Below are positions 1-5,870 of a DNA stretch of 7,072 nucleotides, piece by piece (the first letter of the stretch is position 1; each line of letters starts with the position of its first letter). The DNA is taken from NCBI GenBank assembly GCA_964501075.1, contig CAZCRE010000070.1, forward strand, positions 1-7,072, in the 5' to 3' direction. The notes beneath the pieces are model-generated. The model was not told the origin of the DNA. It worked only from the letters and a program-made list of their open reading frames with translations, and searched no databases. The translations under genes were made by a program, and so were the position numbers. The stretch is from CAZCRE01 sp964501075. Its GTDB lineage: Archaea; Thermoproteota; Bathyarchaeia; Bathyarchaeales; Bathycorpusculaceae.

Positions 1-1
1 C

Positions 2-913
2 TTCATGAAGAAGTATGCCCCAGAGAAAATGGAGCTGGGGCCAAGAGACGTGGTTTCAAGAGCTGAACAGACAGAAATGAACGAAGGAAGGGGACTGCAA
101 GGACCTCATGGACCTTACATCGCGTTGGACCTCAGGCACTTGGGCGAACAGAAAATCAACGAGCGATTGCCGCTCATCCGTGATGTTGCAATAAAGCTTG
201 GAGGCGTGGATCCGGTGAAAGAAGCCATACCGGTCCGGCCAGCTGCACACTACTCAATGGGCGGCATCAAAGTCAACATCAAGACCGAAACGCCTATCGC
301 CGGCTTGTACGCGGCAGGCGAATGCTCATGCGTCAGCATCCACGGGGCCAACAGGCTTGGCACGAACTCCACAGCCGACTGTCTGGTTTTCGGAGCAGTC
401 GCAGGCGAGGAAGCCGCCAAACACGCTTCATCAACCACGTTGCATGAGATTCCGAATGAGAAGCTTTTGGCAGAGGAGAACAGATTGGCTGAATTGTTCC
501 GCAGAGAAGGCGATGAAAAAATCTCAGAGTTAAGAGATGAACTGAGACGGGTCATGAACGAGAAGGCTTGGATCTACCGAAGAGGAGACCAACTCGAGAG
601 CGCCTTGAAGGAGATACGCGAGCTAAGGAAGAGATTCAGGAATGTGAGAGTTCAAGACAAGGGCAGTTCATTCAACACGGGCTTCTTGAACGTGCTGCAA
701 CTTGATTTCATGCTGGAGCTTGCCGAGGTTACCGTGGCCTGCGCTATTCCGAGAAAAGAATCAAGAGGGGCACATTCGAGAACGGATTATCCGAAGCGTG
801 ACGATGAGAACTGGCTGAAACACACGCTGGCTTACTACTCCTTGGACGGGCCGAGACTTGAGTACATTCCAGTCACAATAACGAAGTGGCCGCCAGTGGC
901 AAGAACCTACTAG
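2..913 (+). CDS. Succinate dehydrogenase/fumarate reductase flavoprotein subunit (SdhA/TfrA-type), 5'-truncated
   Basis: FAD-binding catalytic subunit that interconverts succinate and fumarate in the cytoplasm. The reading frame is open at the left edge, so the N-terminal FAD domain (roughly the first 270 residues of a family member of about 580) lies outside the window. Numbering from the first visible Met (nt 5), the catalytic site survives: RDVVSR (R14, the proton-shuttle arginine region), HYSMGG (H82) and GANRLGTNS (R117), which hold the substrate dicarboxylate in the family. The C-terminal helical domain ends in the typical ESRGAHSR...DDENWLKHTL block and a final RTY, as in E. coli SdhA. 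The stop (911-913) is 13 nt before the chosen start of the SdhB-CCG gene, whose SD overlaps it, so the two are one transcription unit. SdhA, FrdA and TfrA cannot be separated by sequence alone; the partner gene favours a TfrA/SdhE-system type. The family assignment is very secure. Confidence 0.95.
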   Translation, partial: FMKKYAPEKMELGPRDVVSRAEQTEMNEGRGLQGPHGPYIALDLRHLGEQKINERLPLIRDVAIKLGGVDPVKEAIPVRPAAHYSMGGIKVNIKTETPIAGLYAAGECSCVSIHGANRLGTNSTADCLVFGAVAGEEAAKHASSTTLHEIPNEKLLAEENRLAELFRREGDEKISELRDELRRVMNEKAWIYRRGDQLESALKEIRELRKRFRNVRVQDKGSSFNTGFLNVLQLDFMLELAEVTVACAIPRKESRGAHSRTDYPKRDDENWLKHTLAYYSLDGPRLEYIPVTITKWPPVARTY

Positions 914-917
914 GAGG
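913..917 (+). promoter_or_regulatory. Shine-Dalgarno site deciding the start of the SdhB-CCG gene
   Basis: GGAGG overlaps the last base of the flavoprotein stop codon. ATG 918 follows with zero spacing, while in-frame GTG 927 sits 9 nt downstream, a normal spacing. This supports GTG as the start and implies coupled translation with the upstream gene. Confidence 0.7.
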
Positions 918-926
918 ATGAATGAA

Positions 927-2492
927 GTGAGCACGAAAGTTGAGAAGATCGTCGAGTTCAAAATCAGCAGATTCGACCCAGACAGCAAGAAGAGTTGCGT
1001 GTCCAACTTCAAGGTGCCGATTCGTAAAGGAACAACAGTCCTTGACGCCTTCATGTACATAAAAGACAATCTCGACGAAACCTTGACGTTCAGGCATTCA
1101 TGCAGAATGGGCATTTGCGGAAGCTGCGCCGTCAACATAGACGGAAAACCAATGCTCGCCTGCTACACACAGGTATTGCATCTTGAAGCAGACTCTTTGA
1201 GCATCGAACCGCTCGCGAGCATGCCAGTCATAAAAGACCTCGTAGTCGACATCGAACCATTCTTCGACCAATACAAGAAAACCAAAACGATACTGATCAA
1301 ACCGGAAGAAGAATTAAAGAAGCCCAACGAGTTCACACAGCTGCCAGCCGAACTCAGCAAGTTCTGGGATCTGACTCTTTGCATAAAATGCTCAATCTGC
1401 TACTCAGCCTGCCCCGCGGCAATCGACGAGAAATTCCTCGGACCGGCAAGCCTCACCGCGAACTACAGGTTCATTGCAGACCCCAGAGACCAAGGCTGCC
1501 CAGGACGACTGAAACCCATGGCTGACAACATCTGGCTCTGCACGCAGTGCAATTCATGCACGCTGTTCTGTCCAAAACTGGTCGGATGCGCAAACGCGAT
1601 AGTTGACGAACACAGCCTGCTAGTGGAAGCAGGAAACCTTCCAAAAACGGTTATAGACGTGCTTGAGAGAGTCTACAAGTACCATAACCCGATGGGAACG
1701 CACCAGAGCAAACGAATGGACTGGGCTAAGGATTTGAACGTCAAGACCTATCCAGAGACCACGAAGGCAGATGTCCTCTTCTTCGTATGCTGCTCAGATG
1801 TCTATGATCTCAGAAACCAAGAAGTTGCAAGGAACATGGTCCAAGTGTTCAACCAGTTGGGCGTCAACTTCGCCACGCTGGGTTCTGAAGAATGGTGCTG
1901 CGGAGACCACATGCTACGCTTGGGTGAAAAAGGACTATTCGAAGAGCTTGCCATGCACAACATTGACATGCTCAAGAAACTCAGTGCAGAGAAAATCGTG
2001 ACCCTCTCACCGCACTGCTATAACACGTTCAAGAATGACAAACCTTACAGTGATGAGAAATTGAACGTCCAACACTACACGCAGTTCCTCGCTGACGCTC
2101 TCAAACAAGGCAAAATTAAACCCACGAAGCCCGTCAAGAGAAAAGTAGCCTACCACGATCCATGCTTCCTCGGAAAACGCAATGACGTATACGATGCACC
2201 TAGACAGGTCCTGAAAGCGATTCCTGGTTTGGAGCTTGTTGAGATGAAGAGAAACAAGCAGAGTAGCTTCTGCTGTGGCGGCGGCGCGGGAAGAGTCTGG
2301 ACAGAAGACGCACAGCCTGAGAAAAGACCTTGCGTCAACAGGATCAGAGAGGCCTTGGACCTGGGGGTTGACACGGTCGCCGTAGCTTGCCCATTCTGCG
2401 TAACGACTCTAGAAGACGCTGTGAAAGTGCTGGACATAGAAAACAAGATTGCCGTGAAAGACGTCTTGGAACTGCTGAAAGAAGCACTCTAA
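927..2492 (+). CDS. tfrB: SdhB-like iron-sulfur protein fused to two CCG (HdrB/SdhE-like) domains; thiol:fumarate reductase subunit B type
   Basis: Electron-transfer subunit that partners the upstream flavoprotein. Residues are numbered from GTG 927 (521 aa). The N-terminal plant-type [2Fe-2S] domain has C59-x4-C64-x2-C67-x11-C79, the spacing of E. coli SdhB. A dicluster domain follows with C152/C155/C158/C162 and C205/C208/C211/C215. The C-terminal half holds two CCG domains: C288-C289 ... C324-C325 ... SPHC (S361, C364), and C413 ... C449-C450 ... C488-PF-C491. In heterodisulfide reductase such domains bind a non-cubane cluster and act on thiols/disulfides. The architecture matches methanogen TfrB and a fusion of SdhB with SdhE of non-classical archaeal succinate dehydrogenases. 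There is no membrane segment. GTG 927 was chosen because GGAGG (913-917) lies 9 nt upstream; ATG 918 abuts the SD and would add only three residues. The domain assignment is certain; the thiol electron donor is inference. Confidence 0.9.
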   Translation: MSTKVEKIVEFKISRFDPDSKKSCVSNFKVPIRKGTTVLDAFMYIKDNLDETLTFRHSCRMGICGSCAVNIDGKPMLACYTQVLHLEADSLSIEPLASMPVIKDLVVDIEPFFDQYKKTKTILIKPEEELKKPNEFTQLPAELSKFWDLTLCIKCSICYSACPAAIDEKFLGPASLTANYRFIADPRDQGCPGRLKPMADNIWLCTQCNSCTLFCPKLVGCANAIVDEHSLLVEAGNLPKTVIDVLERVYKYHNPMGTHQSKRMDWAKDLNVKTYPETTKADVLFFVCCSDVYDLRNQEVARNMVQVFNQLGVNFATLGSEEWCCGDHMLRLGEKGLFEELAMHNIDMLKKLSAEKIVTLSPHCYNTFKNDKPYSDEKLNVQHYTQFLADALKQGKIKPTKPVKRKVAYHDPCFLGKRNDVYDAPRQVLKAIPGLELVEMKRNKQSSFCCGGGAGRVWTEDAQPEKRPCVNRIREALDLGVDTVAVACPFCVTTLEDAVKVLDIENKIAVKDVLELLKEAL

Positions 2493-2524
2493 ACATCAAC
2501 CACCCCACTCTCAATCATCATCGA

Positions 2525-2533
2525 TTTCTTTTC
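2525..2533 (+). terminator. Possible T-tract terminator after the SdhB-CCG gene
   Basis: The pyrimidine run TTTCTTTTC lies about 30 nt past the stop of the upstream gene, with no stable hairpin in front. Archaeal termination often needs only a T-rich tract, so this is plausible but weak. A TATA box for the next gene follows about 75 nt later, which supports separate transcription units. Confidence 0.3.
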
Positions 2534-2603
2534 GCACACTTCTGTCAGCATCAGACCATCTAATGCCTAAGCACATGTGGTTTTCTCAGGTGAATGAGAT
2601 AAA

Positions 2604-2613
2604 CTAATATAAA
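2604..2613 (+). promoter_or_regulatory. Archaeal TATA box of the AOR-ferredoxin operon
   Basis: The A/T-only core TAATATAAA (2605-2613), preceded by a purine-rich stretch (GATAAA) that could act as the BRE. A transcription start about 26 nt after its centre would fall near 2635, giving a leader of about 20 nt that includes the SD at 2646-2650. It is the best TATA candidate in the 150-nt spacer. Confidence 0.5.
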
Positions 2614-2645
2614 CACTGAAACGCTTTTTACAACCAGCAAGGCAT

Positions 2646-2650
2646 GGAGG
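2646..2650 (+). promoter_or_regulatory. Shine-Dalgarno site inside the apparent N terminus of the AOR gene
   Basis: GGAGG begins at the third base of ATG 2644, so it cannot serve that codon. It lies 5 nt before GTG 2656 and 8 nt before TTG 2659, both in frame. Family members begin with Met and then Tyr/Phe-Gly, which fits these downstream starts. Confidence 0.65.
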
Positions 2651-2655
2651 AAAGT

Positions 2656-4518
2656 GTGTTGTTTGGTTATGCTGGTCGCGTACTCCACGTGGATTTGTCA
2701 TCAGGCAAAACTTCCGTTGAACCGTTGAACGAAGACTACGCGAAGAAATACATTGGCGGCATCGGCTTAGGAATTAGGATGTGGTTGGACCACTCCAAGG
2801 CAGGAGTTGACCCACTCAGCCCAGAGAACCCTCTGCTTCTGATAATAGGCCCGATTTCGGGTACAATGTGGCCTACTGGCGGAAACGGTCACGCGTTTGT
2901 GGCGAAATCACCGGAAAGCTTTGGAGTTGGCGAGGCTAAGGCTCACGGTTCTTTTGGAACTGAACTCAAGCGTGCTGGCTATGACGTCGTGATCTTCAAG
3001 GGTAGGGCCGAAAGGCCCACTTACGTGTGGATTGACGACGACTCGGTTCAGTTGTTGGATGCTTCACACTTGTGGGGTAAGTCACCTGCCGAAACAGAAG
3101 ATGCGATCAGAGAGGAACTGGGTGATTATTACATTCGTGTAGCCGCAATCGGCGTCGCTGGAGAAAAACAGTCGCGAATTGCCTGCATCATTAATGATAA
3201 GACCCGAGCGGCTGGAAGAACAGGCTTAGGAGCAGTTATGGGTTCGAAGAACCTGAAAGCGATTGCCGTGCGGGGCACTCGTGACATAGTAGTCGCGAAG
3301 CCTGACGAGTTTATGGAATACGTGAAAGAGTTTCATGAACGAATGAAAGGGCCAGCAACACAGAAATACAGAACTTTGGGAACGCCAGAGAATATTCTCG
3401 TGCACAATTCGTTATCAGCCATGCCAACCCGGAACTACAATAATTCCAAGTTTGAGGGAGCCGAAAAAGTCAGTGGAGAGGTTCTGAACGAGAAATACGT
3501 TGCCAAGATAATCGGTTGCAGTAGCTGCGCTATGCGGTGTGAGCACATGTGTGTGGTTGCTTCAGGCCCGTATGAGAAGACGATGACGCGGATGGAGTAT
3601 GAAACCCTGTGGGCTTTAGGCCCATACTGTGGCGTGGATAGGCTTGACGCCATCATCAAAGGCATGGAACTGTCGAATCATTATGGGATAGACGCGATCA
3701 GCGCCGGGGTCACGGTTGGTTTTGCCATGGACTGCTACGAAAGGGGCATTCTGTCGCAGCAGGAGCTTGATGGGATTGACGCGAGATTCGGCAACGCTGA
3801 CGCAATGGTCAAGCTTGTTGAGAAGATCGGCAAACGCGAAGGCGTCGGCGAGTTGCTTGCGGACGGCGTGAAAGTGGCTGCAGAGAGAATCGGAAAGGAT
3901 TCGGGAAAGCTGGCAGCCCACATCAAAGGCGTAGAGACCACTGGCTACGATTTGAGAGCCTTGAAGACAGCAGCCTTAGGTTTTGCAGTCTCTTTCCGTG
4001 GCGCTGATCACAACAGGCATGGAGCTTACGCTTTTGACGTGAAGGGAAAAGTCAACAGGCTTGTCGCTGAGAAGGGACGGGGCAAACTGGTTAGGGACAT
4101 GGAAGACACTTACAACCTGATTGACTCGTTCATTGTCTGCAAGTTCTCTAGAGGCACGTACTACAAGGAACTGCCCGACATGGCCAAGCTTTACTCTCTG
4201 GTTACAGGTTTGGAAATGACGCCTGAAGAACTCAAGCGATGCGGGGAAAGGATACAGAACGCGGCAAGACTGTTCAACGTCAGAGAAGGCCTAGGCAGAA
4301 AAGACGACACGCTCCCATGGAAAGTCATGCACGAACCGATCCCGGATGAAGGCCCATCAAAGGGAGCGATGGTGACGCAGGCAGAGTTGGATCTGCTTCT
4401 GGACGACTATTATGAAAGCCGAGGATGGACGCGGGAAGGAGTGCCTACCGAGGCAAAACTGAAGGAGTTGGGCATGGACGACTTGCTAAGTATCGTCAAG
4501 AAGGGAACGGGGGCCTAG
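2656..4518 (+). CDS. Aldehyde:ferredoxin oxidoreductase family tungsten enzyme, divergent archaeal subfamily
   Basis: Tungstopterin enzyme of the AOR family, expected to interconvert an aldehyde (or related substrate) and its acid with ferredoxin-type electron transfer. Numbered from GTG 2656 it has 620 aa, near the usual 605-650. The N-terminal domain (about 2-206) carries FGYAGRVLHVDL, PTGG, ELKRAGYD and the hallmark AAGRTGLGAVMGSKNLKA. The C-terminal domain holds the [4Fe-4S] ligands C288-x2-C291-x3-C295 and distal C495, almost the P. furiosus AOR positions (288, 291, 295, 494). EYETLWALG supplies E316, matching the P. furiosus active-site glutamate E313, and RGADHNRHG supplies H452, matching H448. 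Several pterin-site positions differ (see findings), so it is not a strict AOR/FOR/GAPOR orthologue and its substrate is unknown. GTG 2656 or TTG 2659 is preferred over ATG 2644 because of the SD at 2646-2650. It is followed after 3 nt by its probable electron-transfer subunit. Confidence 0.93.
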   Translation: MLFGYAGRVLHVDLSSGKTSVEPLNEDYAKKYIGGIGLGIRMWLDHSKAGVDPLSPENPLLLIIGPISGTMWPTGGNGHAFVAKSPESFGVGEAKAHGSFGTELKRAGYDVVIFKGRAERPTYVWIDDDSVQLLDASHLWGKSPAETEDAIREELGDYYIRVAAIGVAGEKQSRIACIINDKTRAAGRTGLGAVMGSKNLKAIAVRGTRDIVVAKPDEFMEYVKEFHERMKGPATQKYRTLGTPENILVHNSLSAMPTRNYNNSKFEGAEKVSGEVLNEKYVAKIIGCSSCAMRCEHMCVVASGPYEKTMTRMEYETLWALGPYCGVDRLDAIIKGMELSNHYGIDAISAGVTVGFAMDCYERGILSQQELDGIDARFGNADAMVKLVEKIGKREGVGELLADGVKVAAERIGKDSGKLAAHIKGVETTGYDLRALKTAALGFAVSFRGADHNRHGAYAFDVKGKVNRLVAEKGRGKLVRDMEDTYNLIDSFIVCKFSRGTYYKELPDMAKLYSLVTGLEMTPEELKRCGERIQNAARLFNVREGLGRKDDTLPWKVMHEPIPDEGPSKGAMVTQAELDLLLDDYYESRGWTREGVPTEAKLKELGMDDLLSIVKKGTGA

Positions 4519-4521
4519 GCC

Positions 4522-5025
4522 ATGGTCAAGATTCATGATAGAAAATTCGTTTCAGCAGACCCCGACAAGTGCGTGGGCTGCCAAGTATGCGAATACATCT
4601 GTTCTTACACTAAGGACAAAGCGTTCAACCCGTTGAAGTCAAGGATACGAGTTGTCAGAATCAACCAGCTGATCAACCTGCCAGTCACGTGCAGACTTTG
4701 CGAAGACCCACCGTGCGTGAGAGCATGCCCAAGGGACGCCTTAACGCAGTCAGAAGAAACAGGAACCATAAGCGTGGACAAGGACAAATGCAACGGCTGC
4801 GGATGGTGCATCGAAGCATGCGACTACGGAGCAATCATGCTGCACCCAGAGAAGAAAGTGGTCTACGCGTGTGACCTGTGCAAGGAACAAGGCGAGCCGC
4901 AATGCATCAAATGGTGCCCCGAAGAAGCACTAGACCTAGTAACGAGCGACACACTAGCACAGAAGGCAAGAATAACAGCAGTCAAGAAACTGTTTCAAGA
5001 AGCATTGAAAGAAGCGAAGACCTAG
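4522..5025 (+). CDS. Four-cluster polyferredoxin, electron-transfer subunit of the AOR-family enzyme (HycB/AorA-like)
   Basis: Soluble iron-sulfur protein of 167 aa that probably takes electrons from the [4Fe-4S] centre of the upstream tungsten enzyme. Sixteen cysteines fall into four ligand sets: C17/C20/C23/C27, C57/C60/C65/C69, C90/C93/C96/C100 and C117/C120/C128/C132. This is the DmsB/HycB-type arrangement and predicts four [4Fe-4S] clusters. There is no signal peptide, Tat motif or membrane helix, so it is cytoplasmic. The start ATG lies 3 nt after the AOR stop; the only SD-like sequence is a G run at 4509-4513 within the AOR end, so translation is probably coupled. Pairing with an AOR-family catalytic subunit is known from P. 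furiosus WOR5 and from bacterial AorAB, which is the best model here. The final acceptor (ferredoxin, NAD(P) through another subunit, or Hdr) cannot be read from this window. Confidence 0.92.
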   Translation: MVKIHDRKFVSADPDKCVGCQVCEYICSYTKDKAFNPLKSRIRVVRINQLINLPVTCRLCEDPPCVRACPRDALTQSEETGTISVDKDKCNGCGWCIEACDYGAIMLHPEKKVVYACDLCKEQGEPQCIKWCPEEALDLVTSDTLAQKARITAVKKLFQEALKEAKT

Positions 5026-5435
5026 CTCGACAGGCTCGAAGTAGCTTCAGTACCCTTTCTTTCTTATCCCGGTCACTCAGTGATTTGCAAGTTCTTGGAC
5101 GACGTCATCACGCGTTCTGCGTTGCCCAAACTTGTTCCTTTCGGTGGCTACTAATCCGAAAGCCTGGATTGCTACAGCAGCAGTGAACACAACGAATACT
5201 CTTACTGCGAAAAGATGCGGCTCAAGAGTGCAGCGATGTTCTGTTTAGCGCGTGAAAGGCAACGTAGAGGAAAGATGGAATCTTTTGCTTCGATGCTGGT
5301 TCATACTCGCGGTTGGGGATCGTGCAGCCGCGGCACAGTTGTTGCCGCTGAATGGCTGCCGAAGCGTGGGCCGATGAGTCGTTTGGAGCCCGTTACGGTT
5401 GATTGGGCCTCGGTGGCTGTGCATCGTGTGCGATG
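5026..5435. other. 410-nt stretch without a convincing gene
   Basis: The stretch lies between the polyferredoxin stop and the stop of the minus-strand membrane gene, so the flanking genes converge on it. Plus-strand open frames here continue out of other frames of the ferredoxin gene and do not look like proteins. The only protein-like stretch is on the minus strand (5077-5244): a hydrophobic segment followed by a charged tail, without an ATG or a usable SD. I see no tRNA or repeat array. The plus strand becomes visibly G/T-rich from about 5240. Confidence 0.5.
5053..5067 (+). terminator. Possible pyrimidine-tract terminator after the AOR-ferredoxin operon
   Basis: A T/C-only stretch (CCCTTTCTTTCTTAT, one A near its end) lies about 30 nt past the polyferredoxin stop. 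There is no strong hairpin in front. The position suits the end of the two-gene operon, but the tract is interrupted by C. Confidence 0.3.
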
Positions 5436-5715
5436 TCAGTTTTGACTTGGCTTTTCCTCTTTCGGGTCTGGGGTGAATTCTTCGATTGGCTTGGGAGGCG
5501 GCGTTGTGGCCATGGTCCNNNNNNNNNNTGCCAAGTATGGCCACGAAGGCTATCAAGACTGGGACTGCGATTGTCCAGAATTGGACGTTTGATGGCGTGA
5601 CCTGCACTCCCAGAGTGCTGAGCCATTGTGGATAGAACAGTGTGGCGAGGTAGAAGATTGCTATGACTAGGCATACTGCGAGTACTGTTGCGCCGATTGC
5701 TTGGTCTTTACTCAA
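5436..5715 (-). CDS. Small two-helix membrane protein of unknown function, interrupted by an assembly gap
   Basis: The protein starts at TTG 5715-5713 behind a strong GGAGGTGA SD. It reads 62 residues before the N run: a short N terminus (MSKDQAIG), a first helix about residues 7-28, a loop (FYPQWLSTLGVQVTPSNVQ) and a second helix about 45-62. Beyond the gap, the codon phase that would continue the gene gives a 26-residue tail, TMATTPPPKPIEEF then acidic/lysine residues, ending at TGA 5438-5436. The tail is proline-rich, hydrophilic and free of stops, as expected for a cytosolic C terminus after a helix. With exactly 10 Ns the two halves are out of phase by one base, so the true gap must be a multiple of 3 and 10 is a placeholder. 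Total length would be near 90-100 aa. No domain is recognised. Convergent with the AOR operon and divergent from the flippase gene. Confidence 0.7.
5519..5528. other. Assembly gap (10 Ns)
   Basis: Ten consecutive Ns, a typical scaffold-gap placeholder. It lies inside the minus-strand membrane-protein gene, at the end of its second hydrophobic segment. Any frame read across it with its nominal length is unreliable. Confidence 0.99.
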
Positions 5716-5722
5716 TTGATGT

Positions 5723-5730
5723 TCACCTCC
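5723..5730 (-). promoter_or_regulatory. Strong Shine-Dalgarno site fixing a TTG start
   Basis: On the minus strand GGAGGTGA is followed after 7 nt by TTG (5715-5713). No ATG or GTG lies at a suitable distance in that frame, so TTG is the start of the membrane protein. Confidence 0.8.
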
Positions 5731-5796
5731 GCTCTACTGGGTCCTCTCTTAGCGCGCCCGCTTCTCTGCTTGGCGATAGCACTCAAATGGTTCGAA

Positions 5797-5806
5797 TATG
5801 TATATT
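5797..5806 (-). promoter_or_regulatory. Candidate TATA box for the minus-strand membrane protein
   Basis: Read on the minus strand, TAATATACAT is an A/T-rich TATA-like core about 85 nt before the TTG start, giving a leader of about 55-60 nt. It is flanked by an 8-bp palindrome AGACGTCT (5807-5814) and by TTCGAACC (5789-5796), which could be regulator sites. Based on pattern only. Confidence 0.4.
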
Positions 5807-5836
5807 AGACGTCTCAATCCAATGTCAGCGTAGATC

Positions 5837-5870
5837 TTCGAGCCCCACAATTGGGCTGTGTGGGTTCGAA
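5837..5870. repeat. Inverted repeat / stem-loop in the intergenic region
   Basis: The arms TTCGAGCCCCACA (5837-5849) and TGTGGGTTCGAA (5859-5870) pair over 12 bp with one bulged C and one G-T pair, around a 9-nt loop. The right end, GGTTCGAA, is repeated at 5789-5796. No T-run follows on either strand, so a simple intrinsic terminator is unlikely; an operator or a structured RNA element is possible. Confidence 0.55.

Noticed and set aside
5026..5050. Short repeats CTCGA-n4-CTCGA and GAAGTAGCTTC just after the polyferredoxin stop, considered as terminator hairpin
   Set aside because: The stems are only 4-5 bp and no T-run follows directly, so this is not better than chance.
4689..5186. Plus-strand frames overlapping the polyferredoxin and running past its stop
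   Set aside because: They are alternative-frame shadows of a clearly coding cysteine-motif gene. Their arginine-rich composition is typical of out-of-frame reading.
5245..5715. 156-codon minus-strand frame reading straight through the 10 Ns
   Set aside because: The part beyond the gap is an arginine/proline/serine-rich artefact of the nominal gap length. A different phase there gives a sensible tail and a stop at 5436-5438.
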